From Flavobacterium aquidurense (GTDB taxonomy: Bacteria > Bacteroidota > Bacteroidia > Flavobacteriales > Flavobacteriaceae), in NCBI RefSeq assembly GCF_001404985.1, contig NZ_JRLF01000009.1, forward strand, positions 535,513-599,512: a stretch of 64,000 nucleotides of DNA, read 5' to 3'. The notes under the pieces are model-generated. The model was not told the origin of the DNA, ran no database searches, and saw only the letters and a list, made by a program, of their open reading frames with translations. Shown here one piece after another: positions 27,501 through 35,176 of this stretch. Position numbers and translations under genes: made by a program. Position 1 is the stretch's first letter. Each line of letters begins with the position of its first letter.

Positions 27501-29187
27501 CTTTTGCAGCAGCCTCAGCATCTGCTTTCGCTTTGGCATCTGCGGCTAATTTCAATTTCAACGCTTCTGCGTCTGCTTTCGCTTTATCAGCAGCAAGTTG
27601 TGCCTGCGTTTTTTGAGGTGTTGCATTTTGAGCAGCTTTTGCTTTTGCAGCAGCTTCAGCATCGGCTTTCGCTTTAGCATCAGCAGCTAATTTCAATTTC
27701 AACGCTTCAGCATCGGCTTTTGCTTTATCAGCAGCTAATTGTGCTTGTGTTTTTTGTGCAGCAGTAGCTCCTGGTTTGTTGGCAACGGCTTGTGCTCTTG
27801 CAGCAGCAGCAGCATCCACTCTTGCTTTATTATCTGCAGCTAATTTTATTCTACGCGCTTCAGCATCGGCTCTTGCTTTATCAGCGGCCAATTGTGCTTG
27901 TGTTCTTTGTTCTGTACCAACTGCTCTGTTTGCAGTTGCTGTTTGTGCTCTTGCTGCAGCTGCGGCATCTGCCTTGGCTTTAGCATCGGCGGCTAATTTT
28001 ATTTTAATAGCTTCAGCATCTGCTTTTGCTTTATTGTCGGCTTCTAATTTTGCTTTTGCAGCAGCTTCAGCATCGGCTTTCACTTTTTCTGAAGCGGCAA
28101 GTCTTGCTGCTTTTGCCTCGGCATCAGCTTTCGCTTTAGCTTCTGCTGCCAGTCTTGCTTTTTCTACACCATCAGCTCTCGCTGCTGTTGTAGCGCTTGA
28201 TGGTTTCGCGATTACGGCTTTTGGCTTAGACGGATCTAATAATGCTCCTTCTTCGTCATCACCATAATAATAGTTTTTGTTTTTGAATTTATAAGCAATC
28301 GCAAATTCATGAGAACCTCCCATGTTCGTGAAATTACCCATTCCTCTTTCATAGTTATATTCAATAGCAATACTTGGAGTTATATTAACACCAAGTCCGG
28401 CTGAAACTCCATATAAAGTATTATATCCGGCCTGTGCCCAAACTCCTTGCGGAATAGCGATCATGGCAAGTCCTGAAATAACTGTTTTTTCTTGTTTAAT
28501 TTCTGTTTTTACGATTCCAGAAAATTTACTTCTGTCAAAAAAACCGTAACTGTCAATATATCCGGTGTACATTGCATGAAGTTCGATTGCTCTTTCAGGA
28601 TCTTCTTTTACAATACCACCACCAAAATTATATAGGATCAGGTTGTTTACCGATACTCCAAAATCAAGAAATGCTGTCCCGTAATTGATACCCGGATTTA
28701 CTGTAAGTAAAGTGTGTGAAGGATAATCACCATTTAGAAGATTTGGATCATCCGTGATAAGTTTCCCTTTGTCCAGGCCGCTTTGATAAACACCTACGTT
28801 TAAACCAAAAGTTAAATTACTATCCTGTTCTAAAACGATGTTGTGTGCAAAGTTTCCTATTCCGCCAAAAACAGTCATCACACCATAATTTTGCTGGAAT
28901 AAGCCAAAAGCAAATGCTTCATTTTCTCTAAAACGTCCGGAATAATTGGCTAAATAAGTATTTGGTGCATTCTCAAATTGCACCCATTGTCTTTTGTTAT
29001 AAAAACTTGCATAGGCATTTGTTTCACGAACAAAACTGAATGCAGGGTTAATTAAATATCTATTAAACTTTAAAGAATTTCTGATAGGTAACGAAAACGA
29101 AACAACTCCATCCTCAGAAGCTGTCTGTGAATAGAGTGTATTTGAAAAACCGTAAAATAAAGTTATGAATAGTAAAATTTTCTTCAT
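24574..29187 (-). CDS. sprD: SprD, PorP/SprF-like barrel fused to a long Ala/Lys coiled-coil and SPOR-like C-terminus
   Basis: This 1537-residue gliding protein lies between sprC and sprB. Residues 1-20 are a signal peptide. About 28-305 form a PorP/SprF-type barrel (NRYLINPAFSFVRE, NKRQWVQFENAPNTYLANYS). About 345-1290 are a highly repetitive Ala/Lys/Asp/Glu helix built from a 17-residue unit (ADALQAKLAADAKAKAD), like the TolA stalk. About 1300-1430 are a further charged coiled coil. The last 80 residues (YYLIIAVHSSVEKRDQFLTK, then YYIYYEKFDGLSEATKALE) resemble a SPOR fold. In F. johnsoniae, loss of SprD impairs but does not abolish gliding, as I recall. The start is one base after the sprC stop, so translation is probably coupled. 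Confidence 0.9.
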   Translation of the reverse strand: MKKILLFITLFYGFSNTLYSQTASEDGVVSFSLPIRNSLKFNRYLINPAFSFVRETNAYASFYNKRQWVQFENAPNTYLANYSGRFRENEAFAFGLFQQNYGVMTVFGGIGNFAHNIVLEQDSNLTFGLNVGVYQSGLDKGKLITDDPNLLNGDYPSHTLLTVNPGINYGTAFLDFGVSVNNLILYNFGGGIVKEDPERAIELHAMYTGYIDSYGFFDRSKFSGIVKTEIKQEKTVISGLAMIAIPQGVWAQAGYNTLYGVSAGLGVNITPSIAIEYNYERGMGNFTNMGGSHEFAIAYKFKNKNYYYGDDEEGALLDPSKPKAVIAKPSSATTAARADGVEKARLAAEAKAKADAEAKAARLAASEKVKADAEAAAKAKLEADNKAKADAEAIKIKLAADAKAKADAAAAARAQTATANRAVGTEQRTQAQLAADKARADAEARRIKLAADNKARVDAAAAARAQAVANKPGATAAQKTQAQLAADKAKADAEALKLKLAADAKAKADAEAAAKAKAAQNATPQKTQAQLAADKAKADAEALKLKLAADAKAKADAEAAAKAKAAENATPQKTQAQLAAEKAKADAEAAAKAKLAADAKAKADAEALQAKLAADAKAKADAAEAKRKADAKAKAEAADLQSILAADAKAKADSDAYQARLAAEAKIAAAAAANTKANVDAANKAKLAAAAKVKAAEEAALKEKLAADAKAKADAEAREARIAAEAKAKADAEALKIKLAADAKAKADADALQAKLDADAKVKADADALQAKLAADAKAKADAEALQAKLAADAKAKADAEALQAKLAADAKAKADAEAQQAKLAADAKSKADAEALQAKLAADAKAKADAEALKIKLAADAKAKADADALQAKLAADAKAKADAEAQQAKIAADAKAKADMEALQAQLMADAKVKADAEATAKAKADAEAKKLQEAEDARLAKLAADAKAKADAEAQQAKIAADAKAKADAEALQAKLAADAKAKADADALQAKLAADAKAKADADALQAKLAADAKAKADADALQAKLAADAKAKADAEALQAKLAADAKAKADAEAQQAKLAADAKAKADADALQAKLAADAKAKADAEALQAKLAADAKAKADAEAQQAKLAADAKAKADADALQAKLAADAKAKADAQALQAKLAADAKAKADADAVQAKLAADAKAKADMEAAQAKLLADQKAKADAESTERLKAEEETRQLRLAEEAREAKLLADAKAKADAEALQAKLAADALAKAASAPKDDTAKAIESLTESIESSSKNQKDLLSQFNTTVANKQRDLNDLREENDLSEKGIYREPKPFKSVAAENSQLEALKAQLAEANRAQKDEIDKLTNLYNERLKKVPNKNDALNKAYLEKINQLKAAQLKMEQDSATLLSNLERIKAETEIEKKRRIKRAAYENDQGRYAQDVAALKRIKETTKLSSTPLTASDFDFGEDQSNMQIIKNIKNSDNGYYLIIAVHSSVEKRDQFLTKAVAAGRSDVNFFYNVTTSKYYIYYEKFDGLSEATKALEAKGTKPYNGKMAIVKVEN
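25460..28180 (-). repeat. 51-bp coding minisatellite in sprD
   Basis: The stalk-coding region is made of imperfect 51-bp units encoding ADALQAKLAADAKAKAD and variants, cleanest between about 25.65 and 27.0 kb and more diverged towards 28.2 kb. The unit is divisible by three, so gain or loss of copies stays in frame. It also keeps other frames open, which creates long false antisense ORFs. Confidence 0.9.
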
Positions 29188-29188
29188 A

Positions 29189-30643
29189 TTATCTTATCAC
29201 AGTTATTGATCCTTTTTTTTCACCTGTGTCGGCTTGAATGACATAGTAATATACTGGATTTACATTTTTAAAATCTTTTATAAACGAATTGACTTCTGGG
29301 TCATAATTACTGCCCACATCATCAAACATTATTTCACCATTCGAACTTAAAATTATTATTTTAGTCGAGGCTGTTTTGTATGCATCAGGAATGTTCCAAT
29401 ATGGATTTGAAAGGCTAACTACGTTTGGAATAACAGTTGCCGGTCCAACTTCGCCTTTTGCTCTAAAGATGAATTCCTTAGAAGACAAACATCCTGAAAC
29501 CTGAGAAATTTTTACTTTATAAGTACCTATTGCCGTAACTACGTATGTATCTGTTGTTGCGCCAGAAATAAGATTATTGTTTAAATACCACTCAAATGTT
29601 GGACTTACAGCATCTGTTGTTACCGTAACATTTTGAGTCCCTCCTTCTATTAGTTCAAATTCGTCAGCTACGTCGATACTGGCATTAAAACCGTTGTTTT
29701 TAAGGTCAATTGTTCCAGTAGAACTACAACCGCCAAAATCTACGGCAACAGTATAAACTCCGGCATCTTTTGCGGTTACTGTACGAGTGTCACCACCAAA
29801 TGCAACACCATCTTTTTTCCATACATAATGATTACCCTGAGTTGCTGTTAAAACTGTACCGTCAACGCTTGCGCAAAAAGGATTTCCTAAACTGGAAGTA
29901 ATAGAAACAGCTGATCCGCCAGAACCTGAAGTACTAACGGTAACACGATTTGAACTAAAGTTTACATCAGAACATAAACCATAATCAATCTCAGCATAAT
30001 ATTTTCCGGGAGCATTTACAACTAACTCTTTAGAGCTTTGTCCTGCAATTGCAACATCATCTTTATACCATTTGTATTTAACTTTTGGATAATTAACCGG
30101 AGATGAATTTACAACATCAGGTGTATCGTTATTAATAGATAATGTCAAGCTGCCGCCAGCACATAATAACGCAACATCATTTTTATTATTGATAAAAAAT
30201 GAGCCTTCGTAGTCTTTAAAATATATAGGGAAAGAGGTATTACCTAAAGTGTTTTTAAAGCTGGTACTCGCCGGAGCACTTGCTAAAGAACTCTTAACCC
30301 TGAAACTATAAGTGTCTGCACCAACTATAGTAGTTGGTACAGCAAATTTTATAGTTTGTGAAGTAGAAGAAAGATCTGTTGCCAGAAGTTTCGTAGTAGC
30401 AATAGGAGTTGCATAACTACCCTGACTGTTTGAAAGTTCAATCACAAAAGTAGTTCCTGCAGGAAAATCTATATAACTAAATGTTGCATAAAATTCGTTG
30501 AAATTGTTACCCGCGCATAACTTCTCCAGACCATCAAGTGTTTGTGGTACAATAGTTTGCGCTTGTATTTTTGAATTAACAACAAAAAGGATACTCAAAA
30601 ACAGAAAGCATTTAGTTAAAGATAGAGTAGTTTTTTTAATCAT
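29189..30643 (-). CDS. sprC: SprC, secreted gliding protein with type B C-terminal domain
   Basis: This is a 484-residue secreted protein with a signal peptide ending at about residue 29 (VNSKIQAQ). The middle holds Ig-like beta domains with spaced cysteines (CAGGSLTLSI, YKWYKDDVAIAG, TFEWYLNNNLISGATT), similar in style to SprB modules. The last 80 residues (PYWNIPDAYKTASTKIIILS ... YYYVIQADTGEKKGSITVIR) resemble the gliding-associated type B C-terminal domain, so SprC is itself a likely type IX substrate. Its start overlaps the upstream gene by four bases (ATGA) and its stop is one base from sprD. Identity rests on position in the operon plus these features. Confidence 0.85.
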   Translation of the reverse strand: MIKKTTLSLTKCFLFLSILFVVNSKIQAQTIVPQTLDGLEKLCAGNNFNEFYATFSYIDFPAGTTFVIELSNSQGSYATPIATTKLLATDLSSTSQTIKFAVPTTIVGADTYSFRVKSSLASAPASTSFKNTLGNTSFPIYFKDYEGSFFINNKNDVALLCAGGSLTLSINNDTPDVVNSSPVNYPKVKYKWYKDDVAIAGQSSKELVVNAPGKYYAEIDYGLCSDVNFSSNRVTVSTSGSGGSAVSITSSLGNPFCASVDGTVLTATQGNHYVWKKDGVAFGGDTRTVTAKDAGVYTVAVDFGGCSSTGTIDLKNNGFNASIDVADEFELIEGGTQNVTVTTDAVSPTFEWYLNNNLISGATTDTYVVTAIGTYKVKISQVSGCLSSKEFIFRAKGEVGPATVIPNVVSLSNPYWNIPDAYKTASTKIIILSSNGEIMFDDVGSNYDPEVNSFIKDFKNVNPVYYYVIQADTGEKKGSITVIR

Positions 30644-31050
30644 ATAGTGCGTTTTCTGGCCAAATCTATATTCTCAAAAAACAAAATATCAATAAATGTT
30701 TCTGAAAAATCGTATTTATAGTTCTCAATAATGTCCTTAGCAAGAACAGAATAAAAAGCTGCTATAAAAGGTTTTTCTTCACAGTTTGAGCTGTCTTCTT
30801 TATTCGTATCAAGTGCCATAACAAGGCCATCCTTGGGGATGGATGGCCCTACTATAAACTGATTAGAATTATCTAATTTGCTGATTATTGTATCAGCACT
30901 ATCATTTTGGTTTGTAGCCGCAGTCAGGTTGCAAATAGCATCAATAGAAGCCGTAGGTCTTTCTAATGAACTTTGTGCATATAGACTTAACGTAATAGGT
31001 GAAACCAAAAATATTATATATAAAAAATATTTTTTTCTAGATTGAGCCAT
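30640..31050 (-). CDS. Small secreted protein of the sprB operon, unknown function
   Basis: This 136-residue protein has a signal peptide (KYFLYIIFLVSPITLSLYAQS, cleavage near residue 26) and no recognisable domain. It is rich in Asp/Asn and has two cysteines (residues 40 and 89). Its C-terminal ETFIDILFFENIDLARKR resembles the ETFIDIFNAKKPDFR tail of the protein encoded just upstream. The stop overlaps the sprC start, which suggests coupled translation. The third gene in the F. johnsoniae operon occupies the same place. I recall that the first three genes are not needed for gliding there. Confidence 0.7.
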   Translation of the reverse strand: MAQSRKKYFLYIIFLVSPITLSLYAQSSLERPTASIDAICNLTAATNQNDSADTIISKLDNSNQFIVGPSIPKDGLVMALDTNKEDSSNCEEKPFIAAFYSVLAKDIIENYKYDFSETFIDILFFENIDLARKRTI

Positions 31051-31153
31051 TATGTCTTGATCTTTATTTGGTCCGTTTTAAGACGAGTACATAAATTGTG
31101 TCTGGGGACTTTATTAATAAAATTTACGCTTTAAAATAAAAATCTGAATCTAT

Positions 31154-32446
31154 TTATCTATTTCCGCTTGAAGCTGTGATTTTACCTAATTGAAGTCTGA
31201 AATCAGGTTTTTTCGCGTTGAAAATATCAATAAATGTTTCTTTATTGTCACTTTGAGAGTATACGTTAAAGAATACACTGTTTCCATACCAGCTTTCTAA
31301 ATCTTCGTTGTTAGAGTTGTATTCTGTAAAGATATTTCCGTTACATAAGTTGAAATACATTTCCTCAAATTTGATTTTTTTAAGGTTGGCATCATTGATT
31401 TCTGTTTTGCTGTCTAATAATACTGCAGGATTAAATCCAGAGATTACACTTCTTTTCATTTCAAGAGAAGCATTTTCAGCCACATATACAGCTTCTTTTA
31501 CTAAACCTGCCTGAATATCAGCTTTAATGTTTTCACTGTCATTAAGCATTGTAATATTAGTTGCAACTACTAAAGTCTGTTTTTTAGTAAAATCAGTTTC
31601 ACTTTTCTTTTCGTATGATTTTACTTCCATACAACGAGATCCGTCTTTAGTACTAGAAAAATAAGAAGATCTAACAGCTAATGAGTTATAGAAACGACAT
31701 TGAACTCCTTGAGAGAATTTATAATCGTCATTTATTGATTTATAAGAAACAAATTTTGTAGCATTAACATCTCCACCTAAAAGACCAAATGAATCTCCAC
31801 CAGCGTAGCTTACCATAATGTTTTCAAGAATTGTTTTATTTCCAACACCTGCAAGAGTTAAACCGTTGAAAGTATCAACTCCTTTTACTTTTTTTCCTGC
31901 AAATTCGATTCTCACAAATCTTAAAACTCCTGAATTAGAAGCTGCATTATCACCACCATAAGTAGTCAAAGTAGGATCAAGATCCATGTTGTAAGAACCT
32001 ACGTTTCCAAATTTGTTTATTGGAGCATCACCAAGAATTACAACTCCACCCCAGTCACCAGCTTTTTTCTGGCTGCGGTTAGAAGTAAATACAATTGGAT
32101 CAGTTTCTAAACCATCTGCAATAAGTTGTGCACCTTTTGTAACTACCAAGGCTCCTTTTGTTTCAAAATCACCAATAATCAAAGTTCCTGGCTCAATAGT
32201 CAAAACAGCGTTGTTGGTTACATAAACATTGCCTTGTAAAACATAAATATTCCTCTTCAGCAATTTAGTATTAACAGAAATATTTCCTGCTAAAATTTGG
32301 TTTGCTTCTCCATACTCTACTTTGTTAGGCTTAAATTCGGTCCAGTTGTTCAACCAATTGTTGTAGCCCATAATTCCTTTCTCTTGCTGAGCACTCATAG
32401 CAGTAACAGTCAAAAGAACGCAGATCATTTGAGTAATTTTTTTCAT
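31154..32446 (-). CDS. Secreted beta-helix-like protein of the sprB operon
   Basis: This is a 430-residue exported protein with signal peptide MKKITQMICVLLTVTAMSAQ. From about residue 60 it shows the pattern of Bacteroidota surface beta-helix proteins: NVYVTNNAVLTIEPGTLIIG, GALVVTKGAQLIADG, DPIVFTSNRS and GDWGGVVILGDAPIN, then AGVGNKTILENIMVSYAGGDSF. No type A or B sorting domain is evident at the C-terminus, so it may be periplasmic or use another route. No enzyme motif is seen. It is the second gene of the operon, 103 bp before the 136-aa gene. A hairpin lies between it and the first gene. Confidence 0.75.
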   Translation of the reverse strand: MKKITQMICVLLTVTAMSAQQEKGIMGYNNWLNNWTEFKPNKVEYGEANQILAGNISVNTKLLKRNIYVLQGNVYVTNNAVLTIEPGTLIIGDFETKGALVVTKGAQLIADGLETDPIVFTSNRSQKKAGDWGGVVILGDAPINKFGNVGSYNMDLDPTLTTYGGDNAASNSGVLRFVRIEFAGKKVKGVDTFNGLTLAGVGNKTILENIMVSYAGGDSFGLLGGDVNATKFVSYKSINDDYKFSQGVQCRFYNSLAVRSSYFSSTKDGSRCMEVKSYEKKSETDFTKKQTLVVATNITMLNDSENIKADIQAGLVKEAVYVAENASLEMKRSVISGFNPAVLLDSKTEINDANLKKIKFEEMYFNLCNGNIFTEYNSNNEDLESWYGNSVFFNVYSQSDNKETFIDIFNAKKPDFRLQLGKITASSGNR

Positions 32447-32501
32447 GATAAGGGGGTATTACGGTTAATAATAAATTTGGGTATGCGTATGCGTAAATGA
32501 A

Positions 32502-32520
32502 AAAACTCATCTCGAGTTTT
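32502..32520 (-). terminator. Intra-operon hairpin, possible attenuator
   Basis: AAAACTC (32502-32508) pairs with GAGTTTT (32514-32520) around a five-base loop, and T-residues continue on the minus strand. It lies between the first and second genes of the spr operon, about 125 nt after the first stop. It may reduce read-through into the long downstream genes. Confidence 0.45.
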
Positions 32521-32644
32521 CTGTTTTTTTTCAGAACACATCGAGAACGAGTTGCTTTTTTATCTCTTTTCTCAAAATGACGCAAAAAATTTTAATGATC
32601 TACGTAAACACTTTAAAAAAGGTTTTAAAAAATATAATTATTTA

Positions 32645-33097
32645 TTACATTTCGTTCAATTCGTTGAACTCATGTAAAGATTTCAATGTGCTTTCGTAAA
32701 ATAAAATCGCAGCGATTAAGTTTCCTTTATCAGAATATGGCATCATTTTTCTTTGAAATTCTACCGTAGTATCTAAGAAAGTTGTAGTACCAACAGCCTG
32801 CGCGTCTAATACTTTTTTGTGTTCACTGTCGTCCGGAATACCTAAATCTGCCATTGTAACACCAGGTTTAGTAACCAAAGCTATGTAAGGAAGGGTTTTT
32901 ACCAAAACTTTAATACGCTCAATGTATAATTCTAAAAGTTCTCCCTTTTGCATACCGCTCAATTCTTTTTGATCGTGGTATTTACGGATAAGAGCTGTCG
33001 TACTAATAATACTTCTTGGAGCATTTTTTGCCTGAGCCGAAATAGCTCCGGTTGTCATGAAAAAAAGTGCGCTTAATAAAATAATTTTCCCTTTCAT
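32645..33097 (-). CDS. Secreted protein, first gene of the sprB operon, unknown function
   Basis: This 150-residue protein has a signal peptide (MKGKIILLSALFFMTTGAISAQ). The mature part is mostly helical by composition: ISTTALIRKYHDQKELSGMQKGELLELYIERIKVLVKTLPYIAL, then GTTTFLDTTVEFQRKMMPYSDKGNLIAAILFYESTLKSLHEF. It is not recognised as a known domain. It lies directly behind the operon promoter with a leader of about 27 nt and is separated from the next gene by 198 bp containing a hairpin. It corresponds by position to the first gene of the F. johnsoniae seven-gene operon. Confidence 0.7.
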   Translation of the reverse strand: MKGKIILLSALFFMTTGAISAQAKNAPRSIISTTALIRKYHDQKELSGMQKGELLELYIERIKVLVKTLPYIALVTKPGVTMADLGIPDDSEHKKVLDAQAVGTTTFLDTTVEFQRKMMPYSDKGNLIAAILFYESTLKSLHEFNELNEM

Positions 33098-33129
33098 AGA
33101 TTCTTTTTATAAATGGTTGTTGATGAAAA

Positions 33130-33159
33130 CAAAAATATATAAATTAACTTAAATTGCAA
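33130..33159 (-). promoter_or_regulatory. Promoter of the seven-gene spr operon
   Basis: On the minus strand a TTG (33157-33159) and a TATTTTTG (33130-33137) are separated by exactly 19 bp, matching the Bacteroidota consensus. Transcription should begin near 33124, about 27 nt before the first ATG. Confidence 0.7.
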
Positions 33160-33493
33160 CTTTATTGATTTCTTTTTTCAAAAAAAAAGCTTAAAAAAAG
33201 CTTAAAAACCAGCGTTATGTCGAGAAAATGTGCGTTTTAACGAGGTTTTTGTTAAATTTGTTAAAACTCAAACCGTAAGATATTAACTATAAAAAAAAAT
33301 GATTTTCCGAAAAAAATAACCAAAAAAAACTTACTTTTAGCCAATTTTGGAAAAAAAATATCACCAAAAAACACCCATATCTACTCCATTTATCATTGTT
33401 ATTAACAAAAGTTGGTTAATAAACTCCAAAAAACAAAAAAAATTTATTTCGGCATAAATAAAAACCAAGCGATAAACTTTCTGTCTAAAATTT

Positions 33494-33521
33494 TTGACTA
33501 CATCATTTTCTTCTATCTTTG
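33494..33521 (+). promoter_or_regulatory. Promoter of holB, implying a leaderless mRNA
   Basis: TTG (33494-33496), 17 bp, then TATCTTTG (33514-33521). The holB ATG is at 33526, only four bases after the -7 box, so transcription should start at or next to the start codon. Confidence 0.65.
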
Positions 33522-33525
33522 CTTC

Positions 33526-34674
33526 ATGCAATTTTCTCAAATTTTAGGTCAAGATTACATCAAAAGTCACTTGATAAAAAGTGCATCTTCCGGAAGAATT
33601 CCGCACGCACAATTATTCATTGGGCCAGAAGGAAGTGGTACATTATCAACTGCAATTGCTTACGCGCAATATATTTTATGTAACAACACAGGAAACGAAA
33701 ATTCAAACGGAAATGATTCCTGTAATTTGAAGTTTCAAAACATTTCGCATCCGGATTTACATTTTATCTACCCAACAGTCACTACTGAGGACGTGAAAAC
33801 GAAACCAAAAAGTTTAGATTTTATTCAGGATTGGCGCACTTTTATTCAGGAAATGCCTTATGGAGGCTTGTTCGACTGGTACAAAGTTTTAGGTGTTCAA
33901 AACAAGCAGGGTGAAATTCGTGTCGAAGATGCACAGGAAGTTTTAAAATCACTTTCGTTAAAATCTTACGAAGGCGGATATAAAATCATGATTATCTGGA
34001 TGGCCGATAAAATGAATATCGCCGCCTCAAATAAATTATTAAAACTCCTTGAAGAACCTTCGGATAAAACTATTTTTATTCTGATTTCTGAAAATGAAGA
34101 AGATATAATACAAACGATACGTTCTCGCTGTCAGGTAATTCACTTTAACGGATTACCGGAAAAAATCATTGCCGAAGCATTAATTTCTAAAGAAAATCTA
34201 GACGAAAAGTCCGCTTTTAAAATTGCACATCAGGCACAAGGAAATTTCAATAAAGCGATTTCATTATTGAAAGAAGACGATTCTGAATATCCTTTTGAAC
34301 AATGGTTTGTCAATTGGGTTCGCGCTGCCTTTAGGGCAAAGGGAAATGCTGCTGCTATTCAGGATTTAATTTCCTGGAGTGAAGAAATTGCTTCTCTTGG
34401 TCGCGAAAGCCAGAAAAAATTCATTCAGTTTTGTATCGAAATGTTTCGTCAGGCACTTTTGCTTAATTATGAAGCTCCAAGTTTAGTTTATATCGAACCA
34501 AAAGTAGAAAAATTTAAACTTGAAAATTTTGCGCCTTTTGTAAACGGAAATAATATTCACGAAATTTTCAAAGAACTTTCTGACGCTATGTATCACATTG
34601 AAAGAAATGGAAATGCGAAAATAATTTTGACAGATTTATCTATAAAACTTACTCGTTTAATTCATAAAAAATAG
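33526..34674 (+). CDS. holB: DNA polymerase III delta' subunit
   Basis: This is a clamp-loader subunit that helps load the sliding clamp during replication. The start is set at 33526 (MQFSQILGQDYIKSHL), because the family normally begins with this FSQILGQ segment and because a promoter sits immediately before it; the extra 38 residues from an upstream ATG at 33412 are not plausible. The result is 382 residues. The P-loop region GPEGSGTLST lacks the lysine, as expected for delta', which does not hydrolyse ATP. KLLKLLEEPSDKTIFILIS and the SRCQ arginine-finger motif are clear. The downstream DoxX-like gene begins six bases after the stop. Confidence 0.9.
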   Translation: MQFSQILGQDYIKSHLIKSASSGRIPHAQLFIGPEGSGTLSTAIAYAQYILCNNTGNENSNGNDSCNLKFQNISHPDLHFIYPTVTTEDVKTKPKSLDFIQDWRTFIQEMPYGGLFDWYKVLGVQNKQGEIRVEDAQEVLKSLSLKSYEGGYKIMIIWMADKMNIAASNKLLKLLEEPSDKTIFILISENEEDIIQTIRSRCQVIHFNGLPEKIIAEALISKENLDEKSAFKIAHQAQGNFNKAISLLKEDDSEYPFEQWFVNWVRAAFRAKGNAAAIQDLISWSEEIASLGRESQKKFIQFCIEMFRQALLLNYEAPSLVYIEPKVEKFKLENFAPFVNGNNIHEIFKELSDAMYHIERNGNAKIILTDLSIKLTRLIHKK

Positions 34675-34680
34675 TTTCAA

Positions 34681-35067
34681 ATGAATAACAATGTTGCCTC
34701 CATTCTATTATTGGCATTTTTAGCCTTAACGTTCTTACAATCAGGATATGAAAAAATATTTTACTGGAAAGATAATGTCGATTGGCTAAAAGGACATTTT
34801 GCTAAAACACCATTAAAAAACCAAGTGCCGCTTGCGCTTTTACATCTTTTGATTCTTGAATTAATTTCAGGGATTTTATGCGTTGTAGGGGCAATACAAT
34901 TATTGACAAACAGCGGTCGCGAATTTGGTTTTTATGGCGCTATTTTTTCCTGCATCAGTTTGCTAATGATGCTTTTTGGACAAAGATTAGCCAAAGATTA
35001 TGATGGCGCAAGAACCATTGTCATCTATTTTATCCCGGCTGTAATGGCTGTTTACTGGTTGAATTAA
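34681..35067 (+). CDS. DoxX-like membrane protein
   Basis: This 128-residue protein has four hydrophobic segments, at about residues 5-23, 47-70, 82-100 and 107-127. FLQSGYEKIFYWKDN early in the chain is typical of DoxX/MauE-type proteins, with R/K-D-Y-D-G-A-R in the last loop (LAKDYDGARTI). The family is associated with quinone-linked redox or membrane stress roles, but the activity of this member is not known. It probably sits in the inner membrane and is translated from the holB mRNA. A large hairpin follows the gene. Confidence 0.7.
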   Translation: MNNNVASILLLAFLALTFLQSGYEKIFYWKDNVDWLKGHFAKTPLKNQVPLALLHLLILELISGILCVVGAIQLLTNSGREFGFYGAIFSCISLLMMLFGQRLAKDYDGARTIVIYFIPAVMAVYWLN

Positions 35068-35084
35068 AAATATACCACTGATTT

Positions 35085-35123
35085 CACATGTTAAAAAGAT
35101 TTATGAAATCATTTTAACATGTG
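35085..35123. repeat. Long imperfect hairpin (12 + 5 bp stem)
   Basis: CACATGTTAAAA (35085-35096) pairs with TTTTAACATGTG (35112-35123). Inside it GATTT (35098-35102) pairs with AAATC (35106-35110) around an ATG loop. No U-run follows directly. It may be a transcription end or mRNA stabiliser after the DoxX-like gene. Confidence 0.55.
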
Positions 35124-35134
35124 GCAAAAAAATG

Positions 35135-35147
35135 CTCGCATAGCGAG
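35135..35147. repeat. Small GC-rich palindrome CTCGC-ATA-GCGAG
   Basis: A five-bp stem with a three-base loop stands out in AT-rich DNA 30 bp before the thioesterase start, and is followed by an A-rich stretch. It may act as a weak hairpin in the thioesterase leader. Confidence 0.4.
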
Positions 35148-35176
35148 TAAAAAAATAAAATTTTATTATTAAAAAA

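Noticed and set aside
25830..28267. Long rightward ORFs opposite sprD and sprB
   Set aside because: They are antisense shadows of the 51-bp Ala/Lys repeat or of the SprB modules. Their composition (Leu-rich or Ala-rich low complexity) comes only from the repeat, and they have no start signals.
33412..33525. N-terminal 38-residue extension of HolB
   Set aside because: The promoter -7 box lies within it and homologues begin at MQFSQILGQ, so translation should start at 33526.
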